Below are positions 52,379 through 64,000 of a stretch of DNA of 64,000 nt, in pieces (positions within the stretch are counted from its first letter, which is position 1; every line of letters starts with the position of its first letter). Under the pieces are notes generated by a model. It had not been told where the DNA came from, did not search any database, and saw only the letters and a list, made by a program, of their open reading frames with translations. Both the position numbers and the translations under genes were made by a program. Source of the stretch: Sipunculus nudus (taxonomy: Eukaryota > Annelida > Sipuncula > Golfingiida > Sipunculidae); contig CM049315.1 of NCBI GenBank assembly GCA_026874595.1, forward strand, positions 69,697,916 through 69,761,915, written 5' to 3'.

Positions 52379-52710
52379 TTAATACTTACTTTAACATATA
52401 TTATCTCCGCTCCGTCAAACGATTTCCTGTAACTCCGATACAGTTTGCAGATGTTTGAATCTCGATGGTAGACTCCACCGGAACACCAATCATTACTGCT
52501 GCAAGCCGCTAGACAACAGAATTTGTTAACTGCCGTCGAAATTAGAGCCGCATTTTGCAGATAAACTGTTTTTCTTCGAAAGTTTTCTGAGAAGATGGGA
52601 GAACAACAGCAGCTTAACGTATATTCACTTAAAATCAGGGATAAGACGACAACGGGGAATATGATTATTGACGATTCAAACATTTTGAGAACAGAGTTAA
52701 CTTTATGCAC
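46770..52710 (-). CDS. Secreted PAN/apple plus F5/8 type C (discoidin) domain protein, copy 1
   Basis: Exons on the minus strand: 52710-52390, 50799-50561, 48939-48835, 46937-46770 (TAA). Exon 1 encodes a hydrophobic signal sequence (second Met at 52683: MFESSIIIFPVVVLSLIL) and a Cys-rich PAN/apple-like domain (CCLAACSSNDWCSGGVYH, CKLYRSY). The other exons make one F5/8 type C domain: SLGIGDLDIIPNSAFKAS, WWQVDLGQPRVIQQIAIQ, YWIDRFVLNYGDDGISW, VFDGNMDATTKVKVALPI, ARYLRVLVESY, FELYGC. Exon 1 ends in phase 0 and the 50799 exon needs one more base, so a small exon is missing from my model; copy 2 has a 25-base candidate at 58711-58735. The family is typically secreted and binds carbohydrate or cell surfaces; in molluscs such proteins are often linked to immunity or adhesion, which is inference here. 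Which Met starts is uncertain. Confidence 0.82.
47418..47449. repeat. (TA)n microsatellite
   Basis: About 32 bases of TA within intron 3 of the PAN-discoidin gene. Confidence 0.9.
48674..48697. repeat. Poly-C tract
   Basis: A C-rich homopolymer tract with one interruption in an intron of the PAN-discoidin gene. Confidence 0.85.
50942..50979. repeat. (TA)n microsatellite
   Basis: About 38 bases of TA in intron 1 of the PAN-discoidin gene. Confidence 0.9.
52348..52375. repeat. (CT)n microsatellite
   Basis: Lies just after the exon 1 donor of the PAN-discoidin gene; the apparent Arg-Glu repeat tail of the long open frame comes from it and is intronic. Confidence 0.9.
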
Positions 52711-52879
52711 GGCGCTCTCCGTGACACAGATGTTGCAGCGAATGGCACCGGTATGGTATTATCGACAATCTATTCCCACAAACACAGTCGCCGTATCCTC
52801 AACCAGCTTGTGTATATACATATTCACAGCAAAAGCCCAACGAGCTGAAAGCAGGATTAAGGATCTGCCGAAGATATGA

Positions 52880-55800
52880 CTGACAGGTACTTCATTAATA
52901 AGTAGCACAGATCAGTTTCAACAATCTTGCTTGCCATTACAATTGAGACAGCTATCTTTTTTGTCAAGGTGTAGGACGTTTATCGACATTTAAATGGTTG
53001 CCTAAGTTACAGTCTCTGTGAACAGAAAGGTAGATAATTATACTGTCATTTTAAAACCTTTTTACAAACGTTTGCAAATGCAAGTGACATTATCTTAGTT
53101 AAAATGAACGGACCATGGTCATTACTTTTTGCCGATATTAGCATGTGACTTGAACCTGAGATGAAATCTCGATAGTGTTTCAGGTTCCGTTAACTGCCCG
53201 TGCATTCTTATATATTTCTATATCATTTGTGACCAATCACAAAAGTGAAAAGAGACAAAAAACAACATATGTGTGCTCCTCTGGTGCTTTTTTTCCGAAC
53301 CAAAGGGAGTCTCACGAAGTAAATGATTGACGCTTCTAAGTTATAAAGATGAAATTTCGGGAAAAAAAATTATAGTATTAGGCTTTATAAATAATTTAAT
53401 AATGTGTCATCCTTTCAAGTACTTTAACAGGTTACCATTCCTGGTGTGAACGGTGAGAGGTAAGTCAATGTCGGCAAGATTTGGTATAAATTTGTGGTAG
53501 TAGCTGGTAAAGCTTGTAAAAAAGTCTGGTTAATAATATCCATAATTCGGCCGCCAACATGATCACAAGTAGATTTATTTTGTAAACCGAAGAACAGATG
53601 TAAGGAGGCGTCGCGCGATTTGGAATTTTAAGAATTTTAAGGGGTTCTGCCCAAGTTTACCTGTAAAGATGTACACCTGAATACACGCCTCAATAAACAT
53701 AAAAGAATACATGTGAACACACAAACCAAACCGTCTCTATGGTAACGAGTCATTTTTTGTATCGCGTACAAGTTCTCTACCGCCAAGTATGTATTCATGC
53801 GGTCAGTAATTCAACAAACATGCAGAGGCAATAGCCAAAATGCTGAGTTCAAACAGTTTTTTTTTTTTCTCGCACGTGGCAGGGTTTGTTTGAAGTTATA
53901 CTAAAACAGCTAACGATTCCTCTGATTAATGTGAAGACACGTACAGCATACTTGTAGGCCATGATACGTTGTCAAATATGACAAAATATTTGGAACCTCA
54001 TAGCGCTTAACAGTGCGATCTTCGTTGAGGATGTAACGGCACTCTGACACTAGTTGGCGTTCACCCGTTTAGCATTTGTTACTCATTAAAGAAAAACAGT
54101 TACCCGATTTATGAAAATCCTTTAGTGATATCAAGTTTGCTGAAGTGTTTAACGTTTGTTTAGCTTGTAAACATTTCTTCTTTTTATTTTCGTGTTTAAG
54201 TCACAAAGTCACCTGTACGGTCTTGTATAAGCTACATGTTATTTCTTATGGCGACCCATACCTGAGTAAAGACAGTTGCATGACTCCGCTTTTACTTAGA
54301 TCGCCACGCCCACGTGTATCGGCCACACTGTTTTAAGTAATATAGTTTCTCTCTTTACAGTCTTCCGCAATATGGCGTGGGTCATTTCAAATTAATCATT
54401 TGAAATTAATATTGGATGGCACATTTGCACTGTTACAATTGACCGGTCCTTTTTTGTTGACTGAAACCACGGTAACAGTTAACCTGAAAAGCACGTGTTC
54501 AAATATCATTCGCCTCTCTGTAACCGTCTGCTAGGAAAAATAATTAGGAAAATGTTAGTAAGATTACTTTCATTCAGATATGCAGGCAATCATAGATACG
54601 TATTTTTATTAACTCTTCATGCAATATCTTCTATAACCACAGTGGCTAAGTCTGACATCATGTGAACCTGTTCTTTACCAGTCTCTGGAACCTTCCTCAT
54701 GCTTATTTACAGTCACTTTGCGGAGCTGTTTATAAAATAAAACTTAGAACTCTATGTCTGTCGTTCAGAAATAAGCTGCACATTACTGCATACCTTAATG
54801 AAAGCACGTTTTTGAACAATTGTGAAGTAATTTTATCATCCACCATTTGCCATGGGAGCTTTTAACCTTGAACTTTCTTTTAGTTGTGAGATGTTAACGT
54901 TTCCAATGATGTGAATTATGAAAGATCCTAGCCCATTGGCCAAATATCACGACATTTCACGTGTTTCATTTTCTTCCATTCGGTCTTATGGTCAGTTATA
55001 AGCAAGCATGTTTGAATAAAGATGATAAACACAGACATAGAGCAAGTTTTTCTTAGACACGCCTCATCATTTGTTAGACCCACCCTACCTGAAGTTTTGT
55101 CGCTAGATTCGCCTTAACACTTTGTTTTGATATTAAACTACATATTTAATGGACATGACCGGGTTATCTGCGAATGCTGAGACCTGTGATATACTGTACT
55201 CCACTTCAATGTTAAAATTCTTGATTGTCACAGGAAACAGATAATCCAACATATTCTTGCCAAACAAAATTTAAAATATATATCATGAACAGAAAAGTAA
55301 CATTACTGAACATAACTGCATTACTTAAGAATTTGAATTTAAAATTTTGATTGGGCCTAAAACCAACATAAATGTGTCTGTACTTTGATAGATCTACTAT
55401 TGCTCTTCTTACTGGGCAGGCTTTATGTACGACACTTTGTCTGACTTGAAAAATTGTTCATCGGAAGCCACACCTTAAAGAAAACGTTGCAAATATTTAA
55501 AAGAAAATAATTTAAATTTGAATTGGACCTTAAACCAATATGTATGTCCCCGTACTCTGATGGAACTACTACTGATGTGGTTTAATATATTATTCCTTGC
55601 ACTATTTCAGCTATAAAATACAAGTATTATTTTATAGATATAATTTTTATTTTTCTATTATAACATGATTATCACTATTAAAGTATTTCAACCTTGTCCA
55701 GGGTCACACGATAACGCTTCCCTTACCAGTGTCCAAGGAAAAAGGCTGTCCTTTTTTATGGCGCACTCATCGTATTGGCACTCATGTACTCAACAAAACA

Positions 55801-55975
55801 CGAAACAGTGGCTAAGCAACAACGAATATAGTAAAAATTACAAAATTCAAATCAACCTACCAGATAGCGTTCCCATCCTGTTATTAATTACATGAAATAC
55901 ACTGGTTGCACACAAAATAATACTTTAGTTAAAAACAGAGTCCGATTAAACAGTATCTTGACGTCCTTAACTGGC
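52880..55975. other. 5' flank of PAN-discoidin copy 1 and intergenic
   Basis: 53740-54060 is similar to 60020-60360 (ATTCAACAAACA, TTTTCTCGC, GCTAACGATT, TGTAGGCCATGA, GTAATGACACTCTGGCGCTAG-like ends), so the duplication that gave two genes included this upstream DNA. No gene seen in the rest. Confidence 0.65.
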
Positions 55976-55984
55976 AATAATGGA

Positions 55985-56205
55985 CACTGAGTGGCGGCAC
56001 TGGACCCCTACTGCCGGCACCGGACACCGACATGAGGTACTGGACCCCATCTGGTGGCACATGTCCCCGACTCGCGGTTCTGGACCCCGACAGGCGGCAC
56101 TGGACGCCGATTGGCGGTAGTTAACCCCAACTTGCGGTACTGGTTCTCGATTGCCAGCATTAGTCCCCGACTGGCGGTATTTGTTCCCATCTGGCGGCAG
56201 GCTGG
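55985..56205. repeat. Minisatellite, unit about 22 bp
   Basis: About ten diverged copies of GACTGGCGGCACTGGACCCC. It lies between the two PAN-discoidin copies. Confidence 0.85.
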
Positions 56206-56790
56206 CTTCTGGACAACAAAGACTGAATGACCACTAAGCGACCCTATATAAATACCCTACTATCCTGGAAGCTCATCTATATTCATGAGCACGCTAAAAA
56301 CCAATACGGCTGAGAACAATACACGCTTGCTGCCACAGCGCTCGACACAACAATAGCCTAACATGGAGCAACGGGAACCCCTATTAAATACCCCCTGTTG
56401 TCTCACAACACATATCTCTGGCCAGCGCCCGACTGTCCTCTCAACAAATACAAAGATACAGCTTAACCCAGGAATAATGTAAAAATGATCAAACAAAACG
56501 ACAAGTTTCACTTCGTGGCATCCAGCAATGATGCAACCAAATTATTGATTATTATCACACAAGTTTTACCTACAATCGCAACAATATTACAAATTTAGAG
56601 AAAGATATATTATTTTTAAATAAAACGTTTTTGAAAAATAAGCGGGATTCATACCGTGACACGAAAGACACGTCTGCAAACATTAAAAATATAGAATATT
56701 AAACTGAATGATTTAATTATATAGTCTTTTGTTTGTGTTTACTTCTTAAGGCAAAGTCGGCCTACGTTCTTCTCTGTTTAGCCAACAGAA

Positions 56791-59240
56791 TCAGGGTCTG
56801 CATCCATTCAGCTCAAAACTAGCACAGGTTATCTCACCCACTTTATTAACATTCCTGAAGGACTCTACCCTCACGCGTAGATAACGTGTTACTATGGAAA
56901 TCGGCAGGGTGACTGTTTCTATGGTGGTCGCATCTTTGTTACCATCAAATACCTTAAAAAAGAAGGATGTCCGCAGTTAATGTCATTTTAAGAATACATA
57001 ATACTTCAAAAGCCTCTGCGACAGAACCAGTGACAGTGGTACACATTCTTTTACAGCCTCTCACACGTTAACAACATATCATTTAATTTTGTATAAATCC
57101 GGATCTCCTTGACGCGTAATATGTTGACCATGCTCGTCAATATATAAGACAACATAATGTTAAAACTTGGATATTTCAGTGGTTGGTGCCGAAAGATATA
57201 GGGCTACGCAATATGCAAATATCAAGTACGATTGCATGAATTGAAAGCATTAATTTTGCTTCAAATTCTAATTAAAGTTATTGTAGATCTCAAGGACCGA
57301 TGAATGTTATTCACGAAACGTTTATTAGCCAGGCAATCATAAATTTTAAGAGTAATGGAGTAGTATTTTCCTATGTGAATGTTAATGTATCTCTCTTCTT
57401 TAAACTTTCTTTAAACATACTAGTATATCTAAGATTATTTATTTACTCTGTAAACAACATATAATGTTTTGCTGTGTCGCCTTTTGTCCTGGTCACGAGG
57501 CCTATGGACAGATTACTAGGATTCTTTGCATTGTGTATTCACTATTTCCCCAGCGCTTAACCGTGTATGGCAGGTCTAATCACTTGGTTGTTTGATGTCA
57601 CTTTAGGAGGAACCTATATTGTAGCCACAGTCAGCGAAAGTAGTTTATAAATTTACTGTCCACTTATAACTCGAGGAAAAGTCAATACTACCTTATTAAT
57701 GTTCTCAGAAGTAGAAAAATCTCTAAGAATGGGCTTCTTATTTCACCTAGTGTTCTCACCTTTTTCATTCCACCAATGCTGTACGTGGTCCAACTGAACT
57801 CGTGTTCAAAATATTCAAGGCTGAATTGGTTCACCTATTACCGGTGTCTGTAATAAGCCAGACCCTGTGGTGCAGAAATGAAAACAGTTACAATAATTAT
57901 AAGCTCTGTATTTCGGTATGTGACATAAGAATCCAATCCTTTTAAGGCAATTATACAATATGATATATTCAACCATTTAATGCGGTTAAATTATAAACGG
58001 CTTTAGATGGCATTTTATTTGGTGTTAAGGTAACATCCAGGTAACCTGCCAAATAAACACCGTTCTCTTTATAGTACGTTTTTTGACTGTTTACTTTTAT
58101 CGAGACCCTCTGAATGACGTGTGTCTGATCAAGGGCACGCATCCCAATCACTACGAATCCTCCCATTCGGAGCTGCATACGGCCTGAGGTCGGTACTACT
58201 TGCCTGAAAGGCGGAGTCAGGGATAATGCCGGGGTCGCCAATTCCGAGGGCCGAGGGGTAGGCCCCACAATTAGGTGCTTAAATGATTAACAGACGGGCA
58301 ACACCTGGTGAGTTGTAAAAATCTGACATTAAATAGTTTAAGCTAAATTCTCGTAAGACCGGCTAGAGTGATACAACATTCGCACCAGAACTCCACCTAG
58401 CGGAGACATATAGCACTCTGATGAAGCTTGTATAGACATCAACAGGCGAAATGTCAACACAAACAACTAGGTTTAATGTATAGACCGATTTCAGCCATAT
58501 CAACACAAATAACACTGTTGGAGGGCCATCCTGACAAGCGTAATCAAGGTAGCTGTTTGGATGTCATATTTGCTCCAGGGACAGAGTAGTGGTTTTCCGA
58601 GTAACGAGATCGAGCCACCAGCGTGAAAGTCAGATGAGGATTTACTGTATTTTTACATAGAAAAAAAGAATGCAATGTTTCTGTTTGAAAATGTGTACAC
58701 ATACCTTTCTCACTTGGTTTCGACTTCAGCTGCAAAAAAAAAGTTAAAAAAATGAGTATGTGCTGAAGACATATTTTATAGGTATCGAGGAATAAAGTCT
58801 AGAATATAATTTGTGTTTATTGAAGTTTAAAATGTTTCATCTTTGTTCAGTATTTAAACTATAATGGCGAAGACTTTCTACTTTTTTATTCATAGGAACC
58901 TTGTGAAAAGAATTTTATGATTATCTGTTTTTCAGCTGCAAACACACACTTACTTTGACATATATCCTCACCGCCCCACCATCTATGTTGACGGTTAAAC
59001 TCTAAAAAGTTTGCAGGTGTTTGAATGCTGATGGTACGCTCCTCCTGAACACCAAGCATTTCCGCCGCAAGCAGCCAAGCACATGTTCATTTTTTCCTGC
59101 CGTCGTTAACACAGCCACAGAAGGCAGTTTTACTAATTCCCTTCGAAAGTTTTCTCTGGAGATGTTGACTAGCCGTGACAACCCGACTCAGTAGGATATC
59201 GGATAATTTGGCTGGTAATGGCAGTGTCACACAGCACTTA
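56791..59240 (-). pseudogene. PAN plus F5/8 type C protein, copy 2, disrupted
   Basis: Recognisable pieces on the minus strand: PAN exon from about 59160 to 58950 (ends RIYVK with GTAAGT), 25-base exon 58735-58711 (LKSKPSEK), discoidin N-terminal exon from about 58272 (CGAYPSALGIGDPGIIPDSA, then GRIRSDWDA), middle exon about 57838-57760 (FSWTTYSIGGMKK), last exon 56952-56791 (VFDGNKDATTIETVTLPI, YLRVRVESF, FELNGC, TGA). The PAN exon has at least two frameshifts (near 59095 and 59000). The discoidin N-terminal exon has lost the segment holding WWQVDLG and changes frame near 58135. The last exon is clean. The region upstream of the PAN domain, where a signal peptide should be, is occupied by an inserted inverted-repeat element. 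Confidence 0.8.
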
Positions 59241-59872
59241 CGGATAAATTGCGCATAAACTACGCATAAAATATGAGGCGTACGCCGAAATACGCAATAC
59301 ATGCGTAATTCATAAGTTTTTCATGCGCATTTTATTCGTCGCTATGCGCAGCGAGTGGGGGGGGGGGGGGTTGGGCATACGCGGACACGGGCATACGCGG
59401 ACATACGCGAAAACGGTTTTGAGCTGCACAAAATGTTTCATCTTTTTGGACTTACGCGATCTATGCGTAATTTACGTAGGTTATACGCAGATCTTACGCA
59501 AATGATGCGTAATTCATACGCGCATGTGCGTGATACATACGCGATCTATACGCGGAGCATGCGCTATTCATTCGTGCTTTGCGTGAATCATGCGTGGATC
59601 ATACGCAGTTCTTTCGTGATTGTGTGTGTTTCATCCGTGGGAATTATCTAGGAATTTGGCTTTTCCATGGATATGCGTAATTTCACGCAGTTTATTCGTA
59701 TTTCATGCGTAGTTTATGCGTCGTTCTTGCGTGATTCATCTGTCATAATTTCATGCATAACTCCGAAAATTTATATTTTTTTCCACGTATGTCCGCGTAT
59801 AAATCCAGATTTTTCAATTTTATGCGTACATTATGTGCAATTTATGCGTCAACGGCTGTGTGACACGGCCTT
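59215..59872. mobile_element. TACGC-rich element with terminal inverted repeats
   Basis: The left end GGCAGTGTCACACAGC (59219 onward) mirrors the right end GCTGTGTGACACGGCC (ending about 59869). The match continues inward through ATAAATTGCGCATA at left and TGTGCAATTTATGCGT at right. The interior is packed with TACGC, GCGTA and ATGCGT motifs on both strands, unlike the AT-rich surroundings, plus a poly-G tract at 59357-59370. No transposase is seen. The target duplication is unclear (GTAA on one side, TTAA on the other). Confidence 0.75.
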
Positions 59873-60019
59873 AAGCCTACTCGAGTCGAGATCAAGTTAT
59901 ATCTAAGAATGTATCGCAGTGGTCTTGCATCAGGTTGCATTCATATCGTGGTAAACGGCCCATAATCTCAATATTATGCTAAAAATAATGAATTTACACA
60001 ATAGTATACATGTGAGCTC

Positions 60020-60360
60020 AAAACCCAAACTGAAACACCGTCTCCATGGACACGGGTCATTTCCTGTATCACCTGCAAGCTGCCTGCGTCCTGTAACCCG
60101 TGCGAGCCATGCTTGTTTTCATGCGCTCATAAATTCAACAAACACACCAAAGGGTTACCAATGTGCTGGGTTAAAACGGAACTTTTCTCGCTCATGTTTG
60201 GTATTATTTGAAAGTACACCGAAAATGCTAACGATTGGTCTGGTTTATTTTGATTGACAGTTTACCTGTAGGCCATGAAACATTGTCAGAAATGACGAAA
60301 ATATTTGCATCTTCATTAATGCGTTCCTCAGATATAGATGTAATGACACTCTGGCGCTAG
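60020..60360. repeat. Duplicate of 53740-54060 (upstream flank of PAN-discoidin genes)
   Basis: Alignable over about 300 bases with the flank of copy 1; see the entry covering 52880-55975. It marks the 5' edge of the duplicated unit. Confidence 0.75.
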
Positions 60361-61045
60361 TAATCTGGTCGTAATGCCAGAGGGTCGATATGACGCTAGA
60401 TGTTGACGAGACATCCACTCAACGTATTAACACATAGAATAAAAAATAAGACGATCAGTTGACCTAAGGTCATAAATGATTCAATCATCGCGAAAAAAAA
60501 CTGTACAGATTCCTTCGATGGGAACCTCACTAACCGTGAATGTCTGTCATTAAGGATAGGTGTTTCGCTGACTCTGCAAATGGACCGTTAGTTTACTATC
60601 GATTATGTATCGATGCGTGCATAATGGGTTATCTCTGGAAGCTACATTTAAAATAAAATAAGCATTTATATCAATACACAACATTATTACAAACACCTAT
60701 CGGCCTGAGAGGCTGCACGTCAACCACAGACAGATATAAATGACTCTATTGTTACTCATATATTATGCGCATGCCATACTTTATTGAACTCGTAAACAAT
60801 CAAATATGCCCTACCTTATACTCCTGATTATAAAGCTACAGTCTGTTTACGTGAATTGCTTATCTTGACGTTCGTTTGGAAAATGTGACTTATTTGCTTG
60901 CCCCTAGTCATCTGTGTGGAGAATCATTGATTGGGGACTGTCGAGTCGACTGGCACATAACATTCCATTTTAACCGTCAATCATTGACAAATGGTTTTTA
61001 TTGACACCCCCCTCCCCCCCCCCCATTTGTCTGTCTGATTGTGTG

Positions 61046-61130
61046 TGTCAAGGTCAGACTCCAGGTCGAACCTTGCCCAGAATTCTTTCAGCTTGGACAC
61101 TTTTAACCAGACATACATACATTGAGCCCA
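61046..61130 (-). repeat. Inverted fragment of the gypsy LTR 3' end
   Basis: Reverse complement of about 44740-44821: TGTCAAGGTCAGACT, CTTGCCCAGAATTCTTTCAG and CATACATACATTG occur in the same order. Probably a remnant of a second insertion of the same family in opposite orientation. Confidence 0.8.
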
Positions 61131-61379
61131 AAAGCATAAGTAAGTGTAAAGACAAACATTAACTATATACAAGACTAATATATATATAATACGCAGTGGC
61201 ATATTGTCTCAGGCAAATTAGAGTATCTAAAATATCCAAACTGTAAAAGTAAGTTTTGACAACATAAATCAAAAGCGAGAACCCTAAAAGCAGTCACCAA
61301 GTGCGTGGGTTTGTGCTCTTGTGATTACTCTCTACAGTGCAAATGTATCAAGGCTCATGCCTACCCCTACCAAAATTCA

Positions 61380-61800
61380 GCAGTTTTGCAGCATATTTGA
61401 AGCAGTTTTTATGTAGATAGCCAGAGCAGTGTTTCCAGCAGATCTGCATCAGTTATTCAGCACAGTTACAGCATATGCTGTTTATGTACTCCAAGACCTA
61501 TGGATCATATGCTGAAAGTCTGCTACACACTTACCATGCATATACCGGGTATTGCGCAGCAGATTTTGAGCAGCGGTTTCAGCACAAATTGAGTGGTTCC
61601 AATTATCTAAATTAGTGCTCCAATGGAGCAGGCCTATTTGCATATCAGAAGCAGATATTGAGCAGAACTTTGGCAGAACCTGAGCAGTATGCTCTCCTGG
61701 CACAGACATGTGCTCTGCTGGAGCAGTGCTCTCGTACAGCAGTGCTCTCCTGGAGCAATCATCTGTGCTTTCCTCGAGCAGTGCTCCCCTGGAGCAGACC
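61380..61800. repeat. Degenerate GCAG/GGAGCAGTGCTCT repeat region
   Basis: 61380-61640 has irregular AGCAG motifs and 61690-61800 has about six near-copies of TGGAGCAGTGCTCTC with palindromic GAGCAGTGCTC cores. The open frames on both strands are repeat artefacts. Confidence 0.6.
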
Positions 61801-64000
61801 CGTGTTTATTGATGTTCACTTCACATTGCCCTTCCATCTTCTTATTAGTGTATTTATATGAGGGCCTACTTAGCAGTATTCTCTTTTACGCCAATTTCCA
61901 AAGAAATGAAAAACACATACCTTTCAATGTGTATGACAGAATTTTATTAATTATATACAGTTAATATAAGCTTATTCTTTTTCTTGCCTCTTGATAGATG
62001 AGGATCAACATCAATACATTTTTCATTCTCCCAGCCAAGTTTTCCACTGTCATGCATAAAGGGAAAGCCTAATAAATGATTAAAACAGCAGTTCAAACTA
62101 TCAGTGACTGGAATCTTTATTAAATAGTTGCGCCACTGAAAAAAGTCTCTAGCTTCAGAAATTCTCATGTTCAATGGGTAAACATATTTCCTAATTTTTT
62201 ACAAAGTGCGTTTTGTTTGGGCCGATAACATCAAGAATGTATGCAATACTGACCTAATTTCTGGCATGTACGTAGCAAATGTATAGAAAAATATGTATAT
62301 TAAAACTGATAAAAAAAAGATCAGTGGTGTTGACATTAGGCAGTCTTGAAGTGCAACAATGGGTTTTTAATGAAAAATTGAGTTTTTTCCTTAATATCTT
62401 TGTGAAACAAAGACCTAGTGACCCAATTTTTGGTATGGAAGGAGATTTTTGGGTACATTCACCTGTATGCAATATTTGGACTCGTTGGTCCAATGGTTTC
62501 AAAACGTACCCTGTTAAGGGCCTGCCAGCCGAATGGACAACGGACAAAGGACCATGACTATAGCTCAGATGACTTATAGTCAGCTGAGCTAAAAGCCTTT
62601 CTTTAGTGGAATATTCTGTCAAATATTACAATACACAATGTTCAAAGGTGTGCTTGACTACTATCAATGGTCTAAAAGCAGTCTAAATATAGTTTACATT
62701 CAGTAAAGTATGACCATAATTTTTTAATAAAAAAAAAATCAAAAATCAATCTAAATTAAAAATGTGATTTAAAATCCGATTTCTTTATTCAACAACCCCG
62801 GTAAGAAATATCTAATATTGAAAATGAGAGAGATTGGTATTGCACACAAAAGATTTGTTTAAACAGGATATTATTTTCCTTCTTGTTTGTAGGTGGACAC
62901 AAATTCAGAAAAAAAACATTGCCTTAATGGCCAGAATTACAATATGCTCTGAACAACTTTGTCCCCTTAAACTCATGAGATAGAGGATAGAAAGCATGAC
63001 TGTAAATTTTTAAATGTCTGGCCCTAAGCCTAAGCCAGGTTTTTAGTGTCTTGCAAACAGAAATGAAGAATTGTTTTTTAATTGGGAGATTGTAAAATTC
63101 AGATCAGAGGCTTTTGATCAAACCTTGAATTTGAATTATGTTTGGAACTCAAGCCCGTGGCTCTTTTCTCTTATTAACGCTATAATCTGTTTCCTTCCCC
63201 CACAACTCCCCCGCCCCCTTCCCGATTTCAAAATGTCCTACTTGAGCATGCACAAGAGAAGCGTCTAGGCAGACCATCAGAGTGCGACCATCAGATTTAC
63301 TGTTTTACAGATCTCCAGAACATGTTGACCAGCCCATCATATTAAAATATTTACAATTAAAGATCTACCTAAATTCGATACTATCAGACATGCTAAGAAA
63401 GTGGAGAACTTACATTTTCGTGTGCCTTGGTTGACAATATGTCCTCCTTTCCTGTTACCGGTACCAGCTTTGTGCTTTGTTTTAAACAGCATGGGCCACG
63501 GTTTATAGGTTAGTCAAGTTCGAGATGAGGCAGTGTTGATGTGTATCATGTATCCAAACACAGGAGTTGAAGTCAAGTGGCATTAACCGGGGCAGCAATG
63601 GACCCCTCTGCTCAGCACAATTACACCGGAATACTGGATCTATTTTTTCTGCCTAACAATGCCTAACTCAAACTGTAAATATAATGTTTTCAATCTCTCA
63701 ATCTTTATTCAGCAATCGAGGAAAAGGTCTAATGATTGTGTCCCTGTGTTAGCCAAAATAATACAAAATTTAAACCCTGATTGTCGTTATATTGGGCCAT
63801 TATCTTTACCAAAATAGTTAAATAGGGCGATTTAGAAAAAGGTGGTCGGGACTTAGGGGAGGGGGGCGGGGCTAAGTAGGCCCTAATTATCGTGGTTCAT
63901 TTCAGCAATCCTTCAGCGTACTGGTGTGCTCTAAATATGCTGTCCCAACTTGTAAAGAATTAATTTAATTGCACTGTATATTGTCTATGTAAGAGCAGCA

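Larger units (their letters stand above)
60361..64000. other. Intergenic, no supported gene
   Basis: Includes an inverted LTR scrap at 61046-61130, GCAG-rich degenerate repeats at 61380-61800 and a dispersed repeat at about 62450-62610 (GGACTCGTTGGTCC and CATGACTATAGCTCAG motifs). The open frames show no recognised domains. Confidence 0.6.

Noticed and set aside
52237-52389. Arg-Glu repeat tail of the PAN protein
   Set aside because: It follows a good GTAAGT donor at 52389 and is translated from a CT microsatellite in the intron.
59323-59906. Open frames in the TACGC-rich element as a coding gene
   Set aside because: The translation is the low-complexity echo of repeated words; no transposase-like residues.
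1-64000. CRISPR arrays, operons or other prokaryotic features
   Set aside because: The repeats found are tandem arrays without unique spacers, and introns and LINE/SINE content show a eukaryotic genome.

Overview
The window is animal nuclear DNA. It is AT-rich, has multi-exon genes with GT-AG introns, many decayed transposons and microsatellites, and no bacterial gene packing. A tRNA-derived SINE-like repeat near 27.2 kb, secreted PAN plus F5/8 type C (discoidin) lectin-like genes, an L1/Tx1-like LINE and a Ty3/gypsy element suggest a marine lophotrochozoan, most likely a bivalve mollusc. The species cannot be named from the sequence alone.

Left half (about 1-37 kb, + strand): a head-to-tail array of genes derived from the C-terminal half of Polo-like kinase 4 (PLK4). 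Each unit encodes an RLKPxRQK motif, the cryptic polo box (PB1-PB2), a Ser/Pro-rich linker and polo box 3 (PB3). None has a kinase domain. Three units start with their own six-codon first exon behind a shared promoter-like block (CAGGTC...GGACG...TATA). Unit C (32284-35371) is intact in seven exons (402 aa). Unit A (14252-17302) has one missing T that breaks its frame. Unit B (20811-23860) is a pseudogene with several lesions. Unit D (1 to about 1.26 kb) is the broken end of a copy cut by the window edge and duplicates the 3' part of C. E (about 9.4 kb) is one exon scrap joined to an A-type 3' flank. This looks like birth-and-death evolution of kinase-less polo-box proteins and is the main discovery candidate.

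Middle (24-32 kb): no protein gene found. It holds a non-autonomous hAT-type element with a perfect 8-bp target duplication and a tRNA-derived SINE-like repeat. From 37.4 to 44.8 kb lies a 5'-truncated Ty3/gypsy element whose integrase C-terminal module precedes the reverse transcriptase (Gmr1-like order). An antisense, frameshifted L1/Tx1-like LINE is nested in it, flanked by a 13-bp target duplication.

Right half (45-64 kb, - strand): two tandem copies of a secreted PAN/apple plus F5/8 type C gene. The copy at 46.8-52.7 kb appears intact apart from one small exon I could not place. The copy at 56.8-59.2 kb is a pseudogene, with a TACGC-rich inverted-repeat element inserted at its 5' end. 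Three minisatellite-like arrays and several SSRs fill the gaps. From 60.4 kb onward I see no genes.
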